Shown: positions 1-11,765, counted from the first letter of the stretch. The stretch is 64,000 nt of DNA from Pollenia angustigena (GCA_930367215.1 OV884060.1:206463253-206527252), one strand, 5' to 3'. A program made the numbers and translations. Notes: a model not told the origin generated them from the sequence alone.

Positions 1-231
1 TTCTTTAAAGTCATCGCCATGGTCCAACTTAGGTTTTTACGGAAAGAAAATTTTGCCCCGCCCACTTTAACGCCCACTTTTTTCGATTTACCTAAAATCA
101 GAAAACGGCTCCATCGATTTGACTAATTTTTCTTTCAAATGTTCGTATCTTTTTAACGGATTTTAAAAATCAAACGCAAACATTTTTCCTAATTTGGACA
201 GGACAACGTCTGTCGGGTCAGCTAGTATATT
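1..231 (-). repeat. Truncated interspersed repeat, conserved 5' tip at 231
   Basis: Read on the minus strand, the repeat begins near 231 with TAGCTGACCCGACAGACGTT and runs off the left edge of the window through GC-richer text containing 'gtgggcgttaaagtgggcgg'. Two sequences at about 52378 and 54712 on the plus strand begin with related words (ACTAGC followed by a CCCGG-type motif), so this is an interspersed family. It has no coding capacity. I cannot name the family with confidence. Confidence 0.5.
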
Positions 232-621
232 GTACACTCAAAATATTATGTAGTTAAATTCAAACGAAAATTCATTTGAAACAAATTAAAATTCATTTAA
301 AAAATGGATCATTTACATTTCATTTAAAACAAATGATTTTTTCAGTAATTTCTAAGTTTTTTATTTATTGAACATCATATTCGTTAAAATTTAATAGTTT
401 TTACTTTTAAAAAATATATTTTAACCGATAAAAATCAAACAAATTAACAAAAAAAAATACGGAAAACATTATTTTTTGGTAGTTTGTTTTTTTAATAACA
501 AACATAAATGTTGAAAAACAAATTTATTCGTAAAATAACTATAATTTTATTCAATTTTAACAGTACCGAAAACGAATTTAATAACCTACAATCAGTTACT
601 GTAATAATTTTATGAGTGTAC
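231..621. mobile_element. Small AT-rich element with GTACACTCA ends
   Basis: The words GTACACTCAAAATATTAT at the left and ATAATTTTATGAGTGTAC at the right form imperfect terminal inverted repeats about 390 bp apart. The interior is AT-rich with repeated 'ttcatttgaaac/aaac' words and no ORF. No clear target duplication is visible, so the superfamily is left open. It abuts the preceding repeat. Confidence 0.4.
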
Positions 622-849
622 CTATAAAGTGTTACATATTAAATTTTTCATTTGAAGAAAGATCTTAAATCAAGTGAAACAAGATTATTTTTAACGAAAA
701 GTATTGACAGATAGCACTGTGTAGTAAATGACATGATTATGAATTGAAATTAAATTACTTTTGCGAATTTTTTCCAATTTCCAAAATGTGTCAAATTTGT
801 GCTTTTTACTAAAATTTTTTTTTTTTTTGCTTTAATTTAACATTTTCAG

Positions 850-1376
850 TAACAACTTTAAGTGTTTTGCTGTCAATAAGTTTGGCATTGGTTTTGACCT
901 CGCCCCTTCTATTATGGGGAGCTTTAAAGGTGAGTTAAAATTGCGGATTTTTAAATTAATTCAACATCTTTTCTGTAATATATTTAGGAAACCTATTTCT
1001 ATTTCGTGCCCTGGCTATTCATTTGTGTTATTTGTGTAATAATTAGTTGCGTATTTTTATTTGCTACAATTATAAAAAGTTTTTTTAATCTGGAGGATCC
1101 AAATTTTAAATTGGGAAATTTAATATTTATAGTCATAACAATGGCTTTTGGTATGATTTTTTTTTTGTTTTTCAATATTTACTACAAATATTTTGTTTTT
1201 ATTAATTTTTGAATTTTTTTTTAGGTTTAACTTTGCACATTATTTGTTATAGAATTGTTTTTAAACTATACAAACAAACAATTCGCCCACGGGAAAACTC
1301 AAGCAAAGTTCTTACAGTTTGCGATGAACCAACAATAAATCAAACGTTACGTTTTGTCGTGTTTGAAAAAAGATAA
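850..1376 (+). CDS. Small multipass membrane protein, last three exons (5' part outside or unrecognised)
   Basis: Three exons splice cleanly: 850-929, 988-1150 and 1225-1376. Introns of 58 and 74 bp have GT/AG ends and pyrimidine-rich acceptors. The first visible exon starts in the middle of a codon, so at least one coding exon lies upstream. The frame stays open for 130 complete residues to TAA at 1374-1376. Exon 1 encodes a hydrophobic helix (LSVLLSISLALVLTSPLLLW). Exon 2 begins ETYFYFVPWLF and continues into a second membrane helix, a polar loop (FFNLEDPNFKLG) and the start of a third helix that crosses into exon 3. The C-terminal tail is basic and polar (KQTIRPREN...RFVVFEKR). The layout fits the small insect tetraspan families, such as the DUF4728/pasiflora-like proteins, but that link is my recollection and not a search result. 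Splice phases agree throughout, which makes chance unlikely. AATAAA occurs at 1375-1380, overlapping the stop, and again near 1439. Confidence 0.72.
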
Positions 1377-1445
1377 TAAATTAAAATCCCAAAAGCTTTT
1401 AATATTATTCATACAAACATACATATGAACGTTAAGTAAATAAAA
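1375..1445 (+). terminator. Candidate polyadenylation signals of the membrane-protein gene
   Basis: AATAAA is present at 1375-1380, overlapping the stop codon, and again near 1439-1444. The second one leaves a 3' UTR of normal short length. No transcript evidence is available here. Confidence 0.4.
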
Positions 1446-1659
1446 ACAATTTCTAAAATAAAACGTAATTATTTTGTTACATTAATGGAAAAAGAATCGT
1501 TTTTATTCTATTATAAAATAATAAATTAATTTACATATCAAAATATAAAATTCTATGCTTTTGCGTATTATTTTAAAAATAAACTATGATTATCATCATT
1601 AAAAGTTTTTATAACATTAAAGCAATTATGATATTTTGTGGCCTAATGCGCAGTAGAAA

Positions 1660-2335
1660 ATTATTTTGAAAAGAGGAACGCGCCAGCCTTGCTTAACCTA
1701 CTTTCAAATGACAGTTTCATTAAACTTAGCAAAACGTTTCCTTAAGTTCAATACGGTTCGCATTGGGGATGGGGAGCTTTTACCCCTATTGCCCTATTTC
1801 ACGCCCTTAATAATGAAAATTTTAGGCTATAGTTCTTTACAGATGTTACACTACTTTCCTGCAAAATTTCAAGAAAATCGGTTGATTTTTTAAGCAGATA
1901 TAGGGAGGAGTAGCGTTTACCCCTCTTGCCCTATTTTCTTTCAGATGTTACAGCGCCTGCATGCCAAATTTTAAGAAAATAGGTTGAATAGCTTAGAAGA
2001 TATAGGAAGGGGGAGCTAATGCCCTACTTTCGCCCTCTAGCGATATAAAATATACTCAACGACCTATTCTCATACCTAACAAATACACATACAAAATTTC
2101 ATAAAAATCTGTCAACCCGTTTCGGAGTAGTTCAAAATGGAGGGCATTTTGTTGATATTTGTATGGGAATATATAGGAAAATTTATATATAAGCCGATTT
2201 CGTGCAAACTTAACTTAAACCATCTACAGACTATCCCCAACGTACCCTGAAGTTTTGGTTGAAATCTGTCGAACCGTTTCCGCAGTTAGTGGTGACATAA
2301 AAGTGTACACTTCTTTTTATATACATATATGAAGA
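1660..2335 (+). repeat. Degenerate non-coding interspersed repeat
   Basis: The stretch is less AT-rich than its surroundings. It contains repeated phrases such as 'aaaatcggttga', 'cccctattgccctatttc' and 'ataggaagggggag', ending near 'gtcgaaccgtttccgcag' and a short TA-rich tail 'atatacatatatg'. These phrases are typical of the non-coding interspersed repeats seen elsewhere in the window (54.7-55.6 kb). No ORF above 75 codons is convincing. Boundaries are approximate. Confidence 0.4.
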
Positions 2336-2716
2336 TTATTTAATTTTTTTACTTAAATTATGATTAGCTACCATATCACAAAGACCCCTTTCACACTCGG
2401 TAAGTTACTTGCCGACAACAACAAAGTCTGTACAACATTTTTGTTTCCTCACCCCGACCTTACCCCTGTCGTCAGCAAACCAAGAGTTGCGGGTCAAACT
2501 TAGTTTTTTTCACACACAATTACACAATTGCAAAATAAATTACCAGCAATACAGATGTACAAAAAATTGCTGTCTATATTAAAGATATACATTTTGACAT
2601 TAACAATATATGTGCAATGTATGTCGCAATATTTATCTCTGGTATAGACGGGCAGTAATGTGCTGTTTATACGAGACAATTTTTTTGGCATAACAAACGT
2701 CAAACTTCATATATAA

Positions 2717-3643
2717 TACCGTGTTTAGATTTACCTTTTTTGTTGAGCCAATATTCGGTTTATTGACATAATTATCTCTCTGTTCACATATTCACAATTA
2801 AGCTAATACCGTGTTCAGATATACCTTTTTTATTGAATCAATATTCGGTTAATTGACATAATTATCTTTCTGTTCACATATACGCAATTTAGCTAACTCA
2901 ATTTATATTACTACTACAAACAACGTAAACAAAAATTACATGTATAAGAAAATGTAAACAACTTTTGACATCTTTAAGGAATAAACATCTGATTTTTGCG
3001 CAGACCAAATGGATGGGCCTTTTTTGTTGTAATTTCAATTGCCAAATGTCAAAACACTGTTTAGTAAGTTGTGTTTTGCTTAATAAACACACTTGTTACA
3101 GTGTCGCATTTTAATTTTACTCAATATTTATAACAATTTCGTATTAATTGAGCAATAACAAAATTGCAATTTTGTATGGCAAATTGAGCTCAATATTGGC
3201 ATTTATTGCGTTAAACTCAATTAAGGTGCACATCTGAACACGGTATAACTCAATTAGCGTTTGACAGTTTAATAAAAAAAACTTTGTTTATATTACTACT
3301 ATAACAACATTCAACGTAAACAAAAATGTACATGTTAAAGCAAAATGTGAACAACATTTGACATCGTTAAGGAATAAACATCTGACTTTTGCGCAGACCT
3401 TATGGATGGGCCTTTGTTTTGTTGTAATTTCAGTTGCCAAATGTCAAAACGCTTTGATTAGTAAGTTGTGTTTTGCTCACTAAACACACTTGTGGCAGGG
3501 TCGCATTTTAATTTAACTTAATATTTATAACAATTTAGTATTTATTAAGGAATAACTAAAATTGCAATTTTATATGGATAATTGAGCTCAATAATGTCAT
3601 TTATTTCGTAAAACTCAATTAAGGTGCATATCTGAAAACGGTA
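2717..3643. mobile_element. PIF/Harbinger-like MITE (outer copy) with TAA target duplication
   Basis: The ends are TACCGTGTTTAG at 2717 and AAACGGTA ending at 3643, flanked on both sides by TAA (2714-2716 and 3644-3646). A 3-bp TWA duplication and short terminal inverted repeats are typical of the PIF/Harbinger superfamily. No transposase is encoded, so this is a non-autonomous copy. It is split by a second, closely related copy at 2817-3245. Removing that copy and one TAA leaves an element of about 0.5 kb whose body aligns with the inner copy. Confidence 0.65.
2817..3245. mobile_element. Second copy of the same MITE inserted into the first
   Basis: Starts TACCGTGTTCAGATATACC and ends ATCTGAACACGGTA, flanked by TAA at 2814-2816 and 3246-3248. 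About 100 bp of the outer copy lies to the left and about 395 bp to the right. The inner and outer bodies share long stretches, for example 'ggaataaacatctga' and 'gcgcagacc', with scattered differences. This shows insertion of one family member into another at its own TAA. Confidence 0.7.
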
Positions 3644-3646
3644 TAA

Positions 3647-4290
3647 AAATGGCTGATAAAAATATAACTTTTTTTTATATATAGAGTTTAAAGTTTGTTT
3701 AGAGAAAACATTGTAAGACCAAATCAAATTTGTTTGACCTGTCAAAATCAGGCGTTTCGCTGGCATCTGTAGTGAATTCGCCTTGGTACAGTCCAGATTA
3801 AAGCGATGCTATTAAGAGCAACTTAAATAATTTAATTATGTGTCATAAAAGTATTTGACATTTTCGATTTTTTAAGAGAAAAAGAGTGTGATCATAGATT
3901 GTTGTCCTGCTCATTCTTTAACAATTTTTTTTTTTCGAATAAATATTTGTTACCCAGAAAATTCTATAAATTTAGTGGCATTGACAATCATTCAGTTCTT
4001 TATTTAAGGAAATCCGTACTTACCGTGCTATTGACTTGATTTAAGTACGGATGGATTGATTTTTCTAGACTCCAAATTTAATCTAAATACCAACATAATA
4101 AGATGGTTTATGGGCACTGAAGTTTGCATGGAGGCTATGTGAAACAGAAGAGATGGAAGATGGTTTTTCTTATTTTGTACTTATTATTTTCAAAACAAAA
4201 TGTACTTTTTCGATTACGACAGTACCATTTTGCTATTAAATTTTTTTAAGCAACATGTTTGTTGCGGTAATATCACGATACCAACAAAAC
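3647..4290. other. Intergenic stretch, no gene seen
   Basis: AT-rich unique-looking DNA. Around 3960-4070 it carries the words 'aatccgtacttaccgtgc' and 'gatttaagtacggatg', which recur at 5500-5610 inside the 4871-5612 element. This suggests an old fragment of that family. Nothing else is recognisable. Confidence 0.4.
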
Positions 4291-4293
4291 TAA

Positions 4294-4463
4294 GGCCCCT
4301 ATTACGGTTCATAACTCAACTCAGTTGAGTTGTAAATAAGACAACCGGTTGTGTTTAGTTGTATGTTTTTGATATTTTTGTTCCCCGCAATATAGCGAAG
4401 TTGAAAACCAAAATACAAAAATTAAAACTCAACTGAGCTGAGTTGTGAACAGCAATAGGGTCC
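4294..4463. mobile_element. 170-bp MITE with about 38-bp terminal inverted repeats
   Basis: The left end starts GGCCCCTATTACGGTTCATA and the right end, reversed, reads GGACCCTATTGCTGTTCACA. Both continue into AACTCAACTCAG/AACTCAGCTCAG, then TTGAGTT. Flanks are TAA on the left and TAC on the right, close to a 3-bp TWA-type duplication. The GG-rich tips and small size suggest a PIF/Harbinger-type MITE. It has no coding capacity. Confidence 0.55.
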
Positions 4464-4870
4464 TACAGATGTACTCAGAAAAGTGCAATTGTGTTATAGT
4501 TTCCATCCCTGTTTCACAGTGTTATTAACTGCTCATTAATCCAATATATAATTTATACAACATTTTCACATTTTAATACTAATTTAAATTTTAGCGTAAA
4601 ATTCACAAACAATTAAACTTTTTTTCAATCAAGCCAAACGGAGGCAGAAATAATCGTAAACTTTTAATTCAAGTGTTAGTTTTTTTTTTTTTTTTTTTTA
4701 TTATTTTTTTATTTTCTTTTAAATAGTTTTGCGGTAGTATTTTAAAAACAAAAACACAATAAATGGAATTATTATAAAAGCAAATAAAAATTTTTTTCCA
4801 ATATTTTACAAATTCCAAACAACTTATTGACGCGTGCCATATTTTATACACAATCGTATTATGAGTATCA

Positions 4871-5296
4871 CACAGAAAGAAAAAATTCGTACTAAATTTA
4901 AGGTTTTTCTTAAAATTTTAAGTACGAATAAGACCAAAAAGTACTTAGGACAATCCAAAATGGAATTTTTTTTGGAAAACCAAGTGAGTTGTAGAAACAA
5001 CAACATCAACACTACAAAAGTAAGTTAAAAAACGATTTGCTTGTTTTGTGTAAAAATAACATACAAGAAGGAAAACAAATTATTTTCATGTTTAAAAAAT
5101 AATATAAAAGCGAAAATTCCCGAATTCTATTTGTTAAAGTTACTTAGTTGAAAACATCAAATTTTTTTAATAGAATAATTACCGAAACCATATCAGGCAC
5201 GCTGCTGGTATCTTATAATTCTTCTGTTGACAAAGAGAGGAAGACAACAACAAAGGTGAATCTAACATATGTGTTAACGGGTAAGTAAATAATAAT

Positions 5297-5327
<31 letters not shown>

Positions 5328-5612
5328 GGGTCCTGTGAGGTTACGTTTTAAGGCTAAAATCACTTACGGATTATTTCAAGTAAGAATTCCGGGATTTAAC
5401 CAACTTAAAAATTTTCGAATCAAGCACAGTTAATTTTTTCTCACTTATACTTAATTTAATGTCGTTTTCGGATTATTTTAAGAAGGGGGCACTTGAACAA
5501 TCCGTACTTAAAACAATCATTCATTACTTGATTTAAAGAAATCAGTACTTACTGTATTATTGACACCGCCTTGGCTTGATTTAAGTACGGATGAATTGAT
5601 TTTTCTTTCAGT
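4871..5612. mobile_element. Element with ACACAGAAAG ends and a GTACTTAA subterminal array
   Basis: Left end ACACAGAAAGAAAAAATT, right end (reversed) ACTGAAAGAAAAATCAATT. Inside, the words 'cgtactaaattta', 'aagtacga', 'aatccgtacttaa' and 'taagtacggat' recur on both strands, forming a subterminal motif array. A central block of about 140 bp (5165-5300), ending 'aacgggtaagtaaataataata', is shared with 19065-19215, although the flanking arrays of the two elements differ. A (TC)n run at 5303-5327 follows the block. No ORF of value. Confidence 0.45.
5303..5327. repeat. (TC)n microsatellite
   Basis: About 12 TC units directly after an 'aataataataat' tract, inside the 4871-5612 element. The matching element near 19210 has only a short 'ctctcact' at the same place, so the tract expanded after the copies separated. 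Confidence 0.85.
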
Positions 5613-6852
5613 ATATGGGTAAATATTATGTTTTAATATTCAAATGCAGATCGAACAAAGTTGAGGATTTCGAATTTCTTGTATGTATTTGTCGGCGATA
5701 TTTATAAATAATAAAAAGCCAATAAACCATGAATATATTAATAGAAATTTAAATTTTCTTAAGTAGAGGTAAACTATTTGAAAAGCCATTTGAAAATGTT
5801 AAATAGGTAAGCTTAACTGGCGCATAAGGGGGTGAATTTTATAATGGGTGTTTGATTTTTTCGGTAAAAAGCAAAATGGATTATAAATTTTACATATTTA
5901 TAACTCAAGAGGTGTTAAAAATTGACAAAAACAAATTAAAAGAAAATGATTTATGATTTAAAACAAATTTTACCAAAAATATGTATTTAATTTGTAACAT
6001 TTTTACATAAAGCAAAAACAATAACCGATAACCATCAAGATGTCGATCAGGGCTGCCAGATAAATGTGTGAGAAGATCGTCAGTTTCCTGAGAAAAAATA
6101 AAAAAACTCAAACCAGTTAAAATTTATTTTTAAACAATTTTTGTTCGATTTTTATAAAACAAAAACATAATTAATTACTGGTAGTCTCATGAAGAGCGTC
6201 TTTGATCGTTGATAACCGCTTTTTTTAATCGTAGAAGATTCCTTACACGAGAAAAATTGTAACACGAGTGAGATTCTTCAATCGTTGTGAGACTCGTTTA
6301 AGACGTGGGTACAGATAATCTAACAGGACTTTTATGTAAAGAATCGTATGAGACTCATGTATATATTCTCTTACAATCTCTCTTAATTGTTGAAAATATG
6401 GCTAATAAATAGAGCCGTTAAAGGTTCATTCGATGATAGTTTGACGAAAGATTGTTGGTTTTGTTCTCTGAAAATAATCAAAGATTTTCGTAAGACTTGC
6501 ATATTACAGCTGTACCTAAACAAAGGCCTTATAAATATAAATATCACCACATATATACTAAGAATATTTCATCTAGTTTTTGAAAACCGATTTTGATAGC
6601 TCGTTTAGTAGTGAAGTTTGCCGCTATTGTCAATAAATAATGGAAATTTAGCTATGTTTTGATCAATCTATAATTTTTAGCTCCATTATTAATTATAATT
6701 TGTGGGTTTTATTAAACAAGAAAGCTATTACTACTCTTCGTGACACAACGTATACGCTCTTGCTTTGGTATGGCATATCAGCGTAAAAGCTAAGCGAAAG
6801 AAAACGTTCAGCCTTTTGCTTATGTTAAGGTACGGCCAAAGACTATAGCCCA
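5613..6852. other. Intergenic stretch, no gene seen
   Basis: No ORF with coding character. The part at 6620-6810 ('gcaatttagct...gtgacacaacgtatacgctcttgc...cagcgtaaaagctaagcg') resembles 36225-36350, so an old repeat is present. A lone end-like word CAGGGCTGCCAGA occurs near 6047. The rest shows nothing recognisable. Confidence 0.4.
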
Positions 6853-7519
6853 TAACTATAGTCATAAACAAAGCATACTTTAAGAGTTCTAAAGTAAACT
6901 TTTATTAAAAATATGCTTTTGATCTACTATAGACAAGCAAAAGCATACTTTACACGATAAACCCGATTTTAATTTTAAAACCAGCTGAAGTTGTGTTTAA
7001 CTCATTTAACAACAGCATCAGCTGTTTTTCGCCAAATAAAAAAGTACTTGCAAAAAGTTAAAAATGTTTATGTTATAAGATGTTGGCTGATATTTTGCAA
7101 TTATTAATGATTTGCAGGAAAACTTTTATGGAAAGAAACACAAAATATATATGTATAGGCCCTAATTGTGTAAAACGCTAGGCCAAAATTGCCTAGCGTT
7201 TTACACAAAGTTTTGTAATTTTGTTGTTGCTTTCTACATAAAATCATATTGCGTGTTTCAACCGCACAAGATATGCAGTGTTTTATTTATATTTTAATTT
7301 TCAATGTCGGCTGCTTAAAGTTGCCACTTGCTTATATTTTGTTGTATGTTGTAGGAAAAATTTGCTACATTTGAGGTGGCACCCAGTTAAAGTCGGTTCA
7401 ATTTAAAACATACTTTAGTTTCGACTATAGTAGCAAAATATTTAAAAGAATGTTTTTATTTTAAAGTTGTTTTTAAATAGAACCGACTTTAGCGTTTGAC
7501 TATGATTATGGGCCTATAA
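6853..7519. mobile_element. TIR element of about 670 bp
   Basis: Left end 'tatagcccataactatagtc', right end (reversed) 'tataggcccataatcatagt'. These imperfect inverted repeats bound a region with repeated 'agcatactttaa' words and no ORF. A perfect hairpin sits near its centre (7168-7206). The next element starts only about 40 bp to the right. Confidence 0.45.
7168..7206. repeat. Perfect 16-bp hairpin
   Basis: GTGTAAAACGCTAGGC at 7168-7183 is exactly complementary to 7191-7206, with a 7-nt spacer. It is less AT-rich than the surrounding DNA. It lies inside the 6853-7519 element and could be its palindromic centre or the ends of a tiny separate element. Confidence 0.7.
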
Positions 7520-7562
7520 ATATATGCAATGTGTACACACACACACGCGTGTGCACATACAT

Positions 7563-9130
7563 CAGTGTTGCCATTAGGATACGAAATATACATATTTCGT
7601 ATCTTTTGGTGACTTTAAGTACCATGTATAATCCTGATAGTTTTCGTATCTTTTAAATCTGTAAGCAAAATGTACAGAAATAAAATATATGAGAATTTTT
7701 ATCCAACTTATCGTTACCGACTCAATACTAATACAATAGGAGCTTTAATGATGAAGAAAGAAAGCATAAATGATGTTTAAAAATACGATCCACCAAAATC
7801 AATGATAACTAGAAGTGCGAAGTTGTTCAAAAGAAATATGAACATCTTTTTTATTTTCAGGAAATTTGAATGAACTTTTTGATATAATCGCCTTAGTAAA
7901 AACGCCTTAACTCGCTTATAATTTTTACAAAAATGAATTGGTTTTGATAACATCCAAAGCTTACTGTATTTTTAAAAATTACATACCTAATATTTATGAC
8001 TTAAATAATTATAAAAATGAGTTTTTAAGATATCCGGGTATTTTCTAGAATCCGAATCCACTCGAAAGTGGATTGTCCTGAATTTCACATTCACATGTTT
8101 TCATTAGTTTTCAATTAGAGTAATAAGGGGTTGGTGAAAGTAAAACGAATCGACTTTTATTCTAATATGTGATAAAATTTTTAACAAGAAAAAAATTTTT
8201 TGTTCTTTTTCCAAATTAAATAAAATACATCGTTACCTAAAACGCAAAGGCCCTAACTAATCCAAAATTTAAAATCTACTATTGATACTATTGATGTTAT
8301 TATAGCTCATTTTTTAACACTTTTTATGTTATTTTCCGATAAGTTGTTTATTTTTATCGATTTAGCGATCTCAACCTAGTTTTTGAGTTTGTTTTAATTT
8401 TTGCAATTTTTCGCGAATTTTAGCCATCTTTACAGCTTAAACGATTAATAAAAAAAAGTATACTTTGCTATCATGCCGCTGTTAGAAATTTTTGCAAATT
8501 TCCGCTTATTTTTAACGAATTTTTTCCATTCCTTATTGTTTTAGATTGTTTTTAAATGAATTTTATGGCGAAATATTAAAAATTTTCGCGAAATTTCGCT
8601 ATTTTTGCAATTTTGTTTGTTTGTTACTTTCGAACATATTTTTTACGCGATTTAGCGATTTCAAATTAATTTTAGTATTTCTTTAAAAGTTTGCAATTTT
8701 TCGCGAATTTTAGTTATGTTTGCGATAAAAGCAATTTTTTCCTGTAATTCTTAACAGGTTCCCCGGTTTTTAATAAATATTAGACTTTGCTTTGATTTTG
8801 CGGTTAGCAAATCAGCGATCTTTAGTTCAACTAAAGTTTTTCGCAAAAAAAACTTCGAAAACAAAAAACATGTGGATTAGAGAACAGCAATTTATGAATT
8901 ATGCGGATTCAAAAAAATTGTTCATTTTCCATTCGAGTCGAAACCTAAAACATACATACCTGATCATTTTCTTTACAATATTCATTTAATATGCAATAAA
9001 AGAGTATATTAATAAATTTTAAACGTTAAAAATAGATTTTAAAATTTTTTCAATATGTATCTTTTTGGGAAAAAGTGTATCTTTTTGGCAACTAAAATGT
9101 ATCTTTCTCGAAATTTCACTGGCAACACTG
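7563..9130. mobile_element. hAT-like non-autonomous element, 8-bp target duplication
   Basis: Begins CAGTGTTGCCATTAGG and ends GGCAACACTG. The direct repeat ACATACAT flanks it exactly at 7555-7562 and 9131-9138. An 8-bp duplication and a tip fitting the hAT pattern YARNG support the superfamily. The 1568-bp interior is AT-rich, with many 'ttcgcgaatttt', 'tttagcgattt' and 'gcaatttttcgc' words on both strands and no transposase. Words related to the ends ('gatacgaaat' near 7580 and 'gtatctttctcgaaat' near 9100) are repeated subterminally. Confidence 0.75.
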
Positions 9131-9420
9131 ACATACATATACGCTGATAAGTGAGAAAAGTTCTCTGAGAGTAATAATAAAGACTGTAATTTACTCTCAC
9201 AAGTGGATTTAGCGGCTAAATCCACCAGAATAATCAGCGATGCCAACTTAGTGCTTTTGGCACTATTTATGGTGCTTTTTGATGCCTCAAAACGCCAAAA
9301 TTTAATCCTTAGTGCCAAACTAAGAAAAAGCACTAACTTGGTGCTTTTTCAATTTTTCGTTAGTGCCTTTAGTGCTTTTTACAATTTTTATTTTTTTCTA
9401 TAATTTTTTAAAACTTTGAT

Positions 9421-10502
9421 TATAAAGAGGATGACTTAGATGAGATTTGCTATTTGGGGTACAATTTTAAGAAGGCCTGCAAAGATTTTAAGATTTCAAA
9501 TGATAAAAATTGATAAAAGATAGGTTATTTACGAGGTTAGAGCAAGGCTTCCTAGCAATTTGGAATTTTTACAAAACGTCACACTTTTTAGCGTTGACAA
9601 CATATTAAGCAATCGTAATAAAAATTATGTATTTGTTTTCAGTAAACATTTTTTTAAAGATGTAGACACTGTTTCTAACATAGAAAAAAGACGCAAAGAC
9701 TTTAAAAACAAAAAATAATAAATTAACAACAGCTGACAGAAAATGCTTTTATAACGAGCGTTGTGTAACCTGCCATTTTTCATGCGCTTTAGTTTTCAAA
9801 CACACGACACTCGTCTCCGATTAACCGAGTGTTGTACACTTCTACCTCTAGTGCTATTGCAAAAAGGTTGACTAAGTATCAGAATACAAACATACATGTT
9901 TTAAGTTAAGTAACTTCAATATATAAAAATGCATTCATTGTTTATTATTTGGAGTTTATTAATAAAAAAAAAAAAAACAATAACATACCAAACATAAAAA
10001 TTCTTGAACTAAAACGAGCGAACAAAATAACAATTCATAAATATGTTATATAAATTTTTTCAATTAATACACAAGTTGTGCTATCAAGTCATATCTTCAT
10101 AATATCCTTAATAATACTTTACAATTGCTTAAAATTAAGAAAAATAAAACTTTTAATGCTGTGTTCATTGATTCGTCATAACTGTACAGTAGATATCTAA
10201 ATTATAAGCGGTAGCCAACAACAGTCATATCGCCGGCTTATTATGCAAAGCTGCTAACTCACTTTCAGCACATTTTACAGGAGAGACAAAAAACTTTTTA
10301 TTTTCCCTATTAGCAGACCAGCTTGATAGAAAATTAAAAATACTGTTAGTTTTACACACTTCAAGTCTTAAATACACTCAGGTCTCGTTTTATGCGATAG
10401 ATGCGTTCCAAAATAAATCGCATAAATTGAATTCGCATAAAACGATACTCTAGATTCATATAAAAACTAATGATTCGTTCCAAGTGACATCATATGGTTA
10501 AA
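9421..10502. other. Interior of the nested hAT-like element, no gene seen
   Basis: AT-rich sequence. Around 9735-9850 it has words resembling the end of the 59854-60323 element ('gtgttgtacacttctacct'), suggesting an old relative. Around 10388-10455 the words 'cgttttatgcgat' and 'cgcataaaacg' form a short inverted pair. No coding signal. Confidence 0.35.
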
Positions 10503-11417
10503 TCAAGTTCTCTCCTCATAAGGACCCAGAATATATATACTTTATAGGGTCTTAGATCAATATTGCAGAAATTACAAACGGAATGACAAACTTATATATA
10601 CCCTTTTCCACCTGAGGTGAAGGGTATAAAAAGAGTAATGTTTGGGATTTCAGTATTTTGATTATAACTCAGCCATTTTTTAACCGATTTGACAGATTTA
10701 TATACCGACGTGTTTAAGAAGAAATTTACCATTTACTTGAGTTATAAAGCTTGGACTCGAGGAGACCTAAGGTTCCCGAAAGTGGGTATTAAAAAAAAAA
10801 ATTTAATTTTGGTCATAATTTTTTTGTATCTGAACCGATTTTCCCGAGTTTTTTATAAAATATGTTCTACTAAAAATTTCCGATATTGGTATATAAGTCA
10901 TATCCATTGGACATATGGCAGCCCTAAAATTTAGGTTTTAACTTTTTTGTACGGAAGGTACCACGCCCACTTCTCCAATCCCGCCCACATTTTGTAGGGT
11001 GGTGTGTATTGACAACCTAAATGTGTGTACCTAATTTGGAAACTTTGGCTTTTGCCGTTCTCCAGATATACAGAAAAAAGCAATAAAAATACAACAACAA
11101 CAATGGATTTTTGGGAAAAATTAGAGGCAGTCGTGGTTTTTTGATCATATCTCAGCCATTTGTGGACCGATCTTGCTGAATTTGAATAGCACGAAATGGT
11201 GGACTATACATGACATAAATGTAAAACAACCTAGCCGCTATTATGTCTGGAGCCTCCGGAAAACACATATCAAATGTAAGATGGACGGACGGACAGACAT
11301 AAGGACCCAAAATATATATACTTTAAAAGGGTCTTAGATCAATGTTGCAGAAATTACAAACGGAATGACAAACTTATATATACCCTTTTCCACCTGAGGT
11401 GAAGGGTATAAAAAGGT
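10503..11417 (-). mobile_element. DINE-1/mini-me-like copies (family B), one partial and one full, in tandem
   Basis: Reversed, each copy starts with a hairpin 'ataccctt...cacc...' and runs through 'tcattccgtttgtaattt', 'gaccctataaagtatatata' and the (GTCY)n-type stretch (11288-11305) into 'aaaatcggttcagatac'-like text. The block 10503-10634 is only the hairpin end of one copy. The segment 10635-11417 is essentially complete. The conserved core and proto-microsatellite are hallmarks of the fly DINE-1/mini-me repeats, which are regarded as Helentron-derived. No ORF is expected or seen. Confidence 0.7.
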
Positions 11418-11629
11418 GTTGACAATCAAACATGTAATCCATTTTTCGGCACATTCCTGCTGATCGATGATGAAGATAAAAAAAATGGAAAAACATTGTA
11501 ATTGGCACTGAACACCTGTCTTGTTTGAATAAAAAAAAATATTTTCTTTACACATATGTAGGTATATTTACATAATCAAAAACACAAAAAAAAAATGTTA
11601 TAATACTACAAAATTTTGAAATTTTAGTT

Positions 11630-11765
11630 ACATCGGTTAATCGGTTAATCGACTGAAATTAACCGGTTTAATCGTTAATCGAAAAAAGCCAATCTGATAT
11701 TAACCGATCAGTTAATCGGGTAGTAATTAATCGGTTAACCGATTGACGGTTAACCGAATGAATAC
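11630..11765. repeat. Degenerate tandem array of a CGGTTAAT word
   Basis: Variants of 'cggttaatcg' and 'ttaaccgatt' repeat about ten times in both orientations over 135 bp, close to the spacing of one helical turn. Related words appear at 35465-35530. Origin unknown. It lies inside the 9235-14236 element. Confidence 0.6.

Noticed and set aside
4680..5028. Overlapping ORFs near the 4.8-kb region
   Set aside because: They overlap the tip and the GTACTTAA array of a transposon in opposite strands, so there is no coding support.
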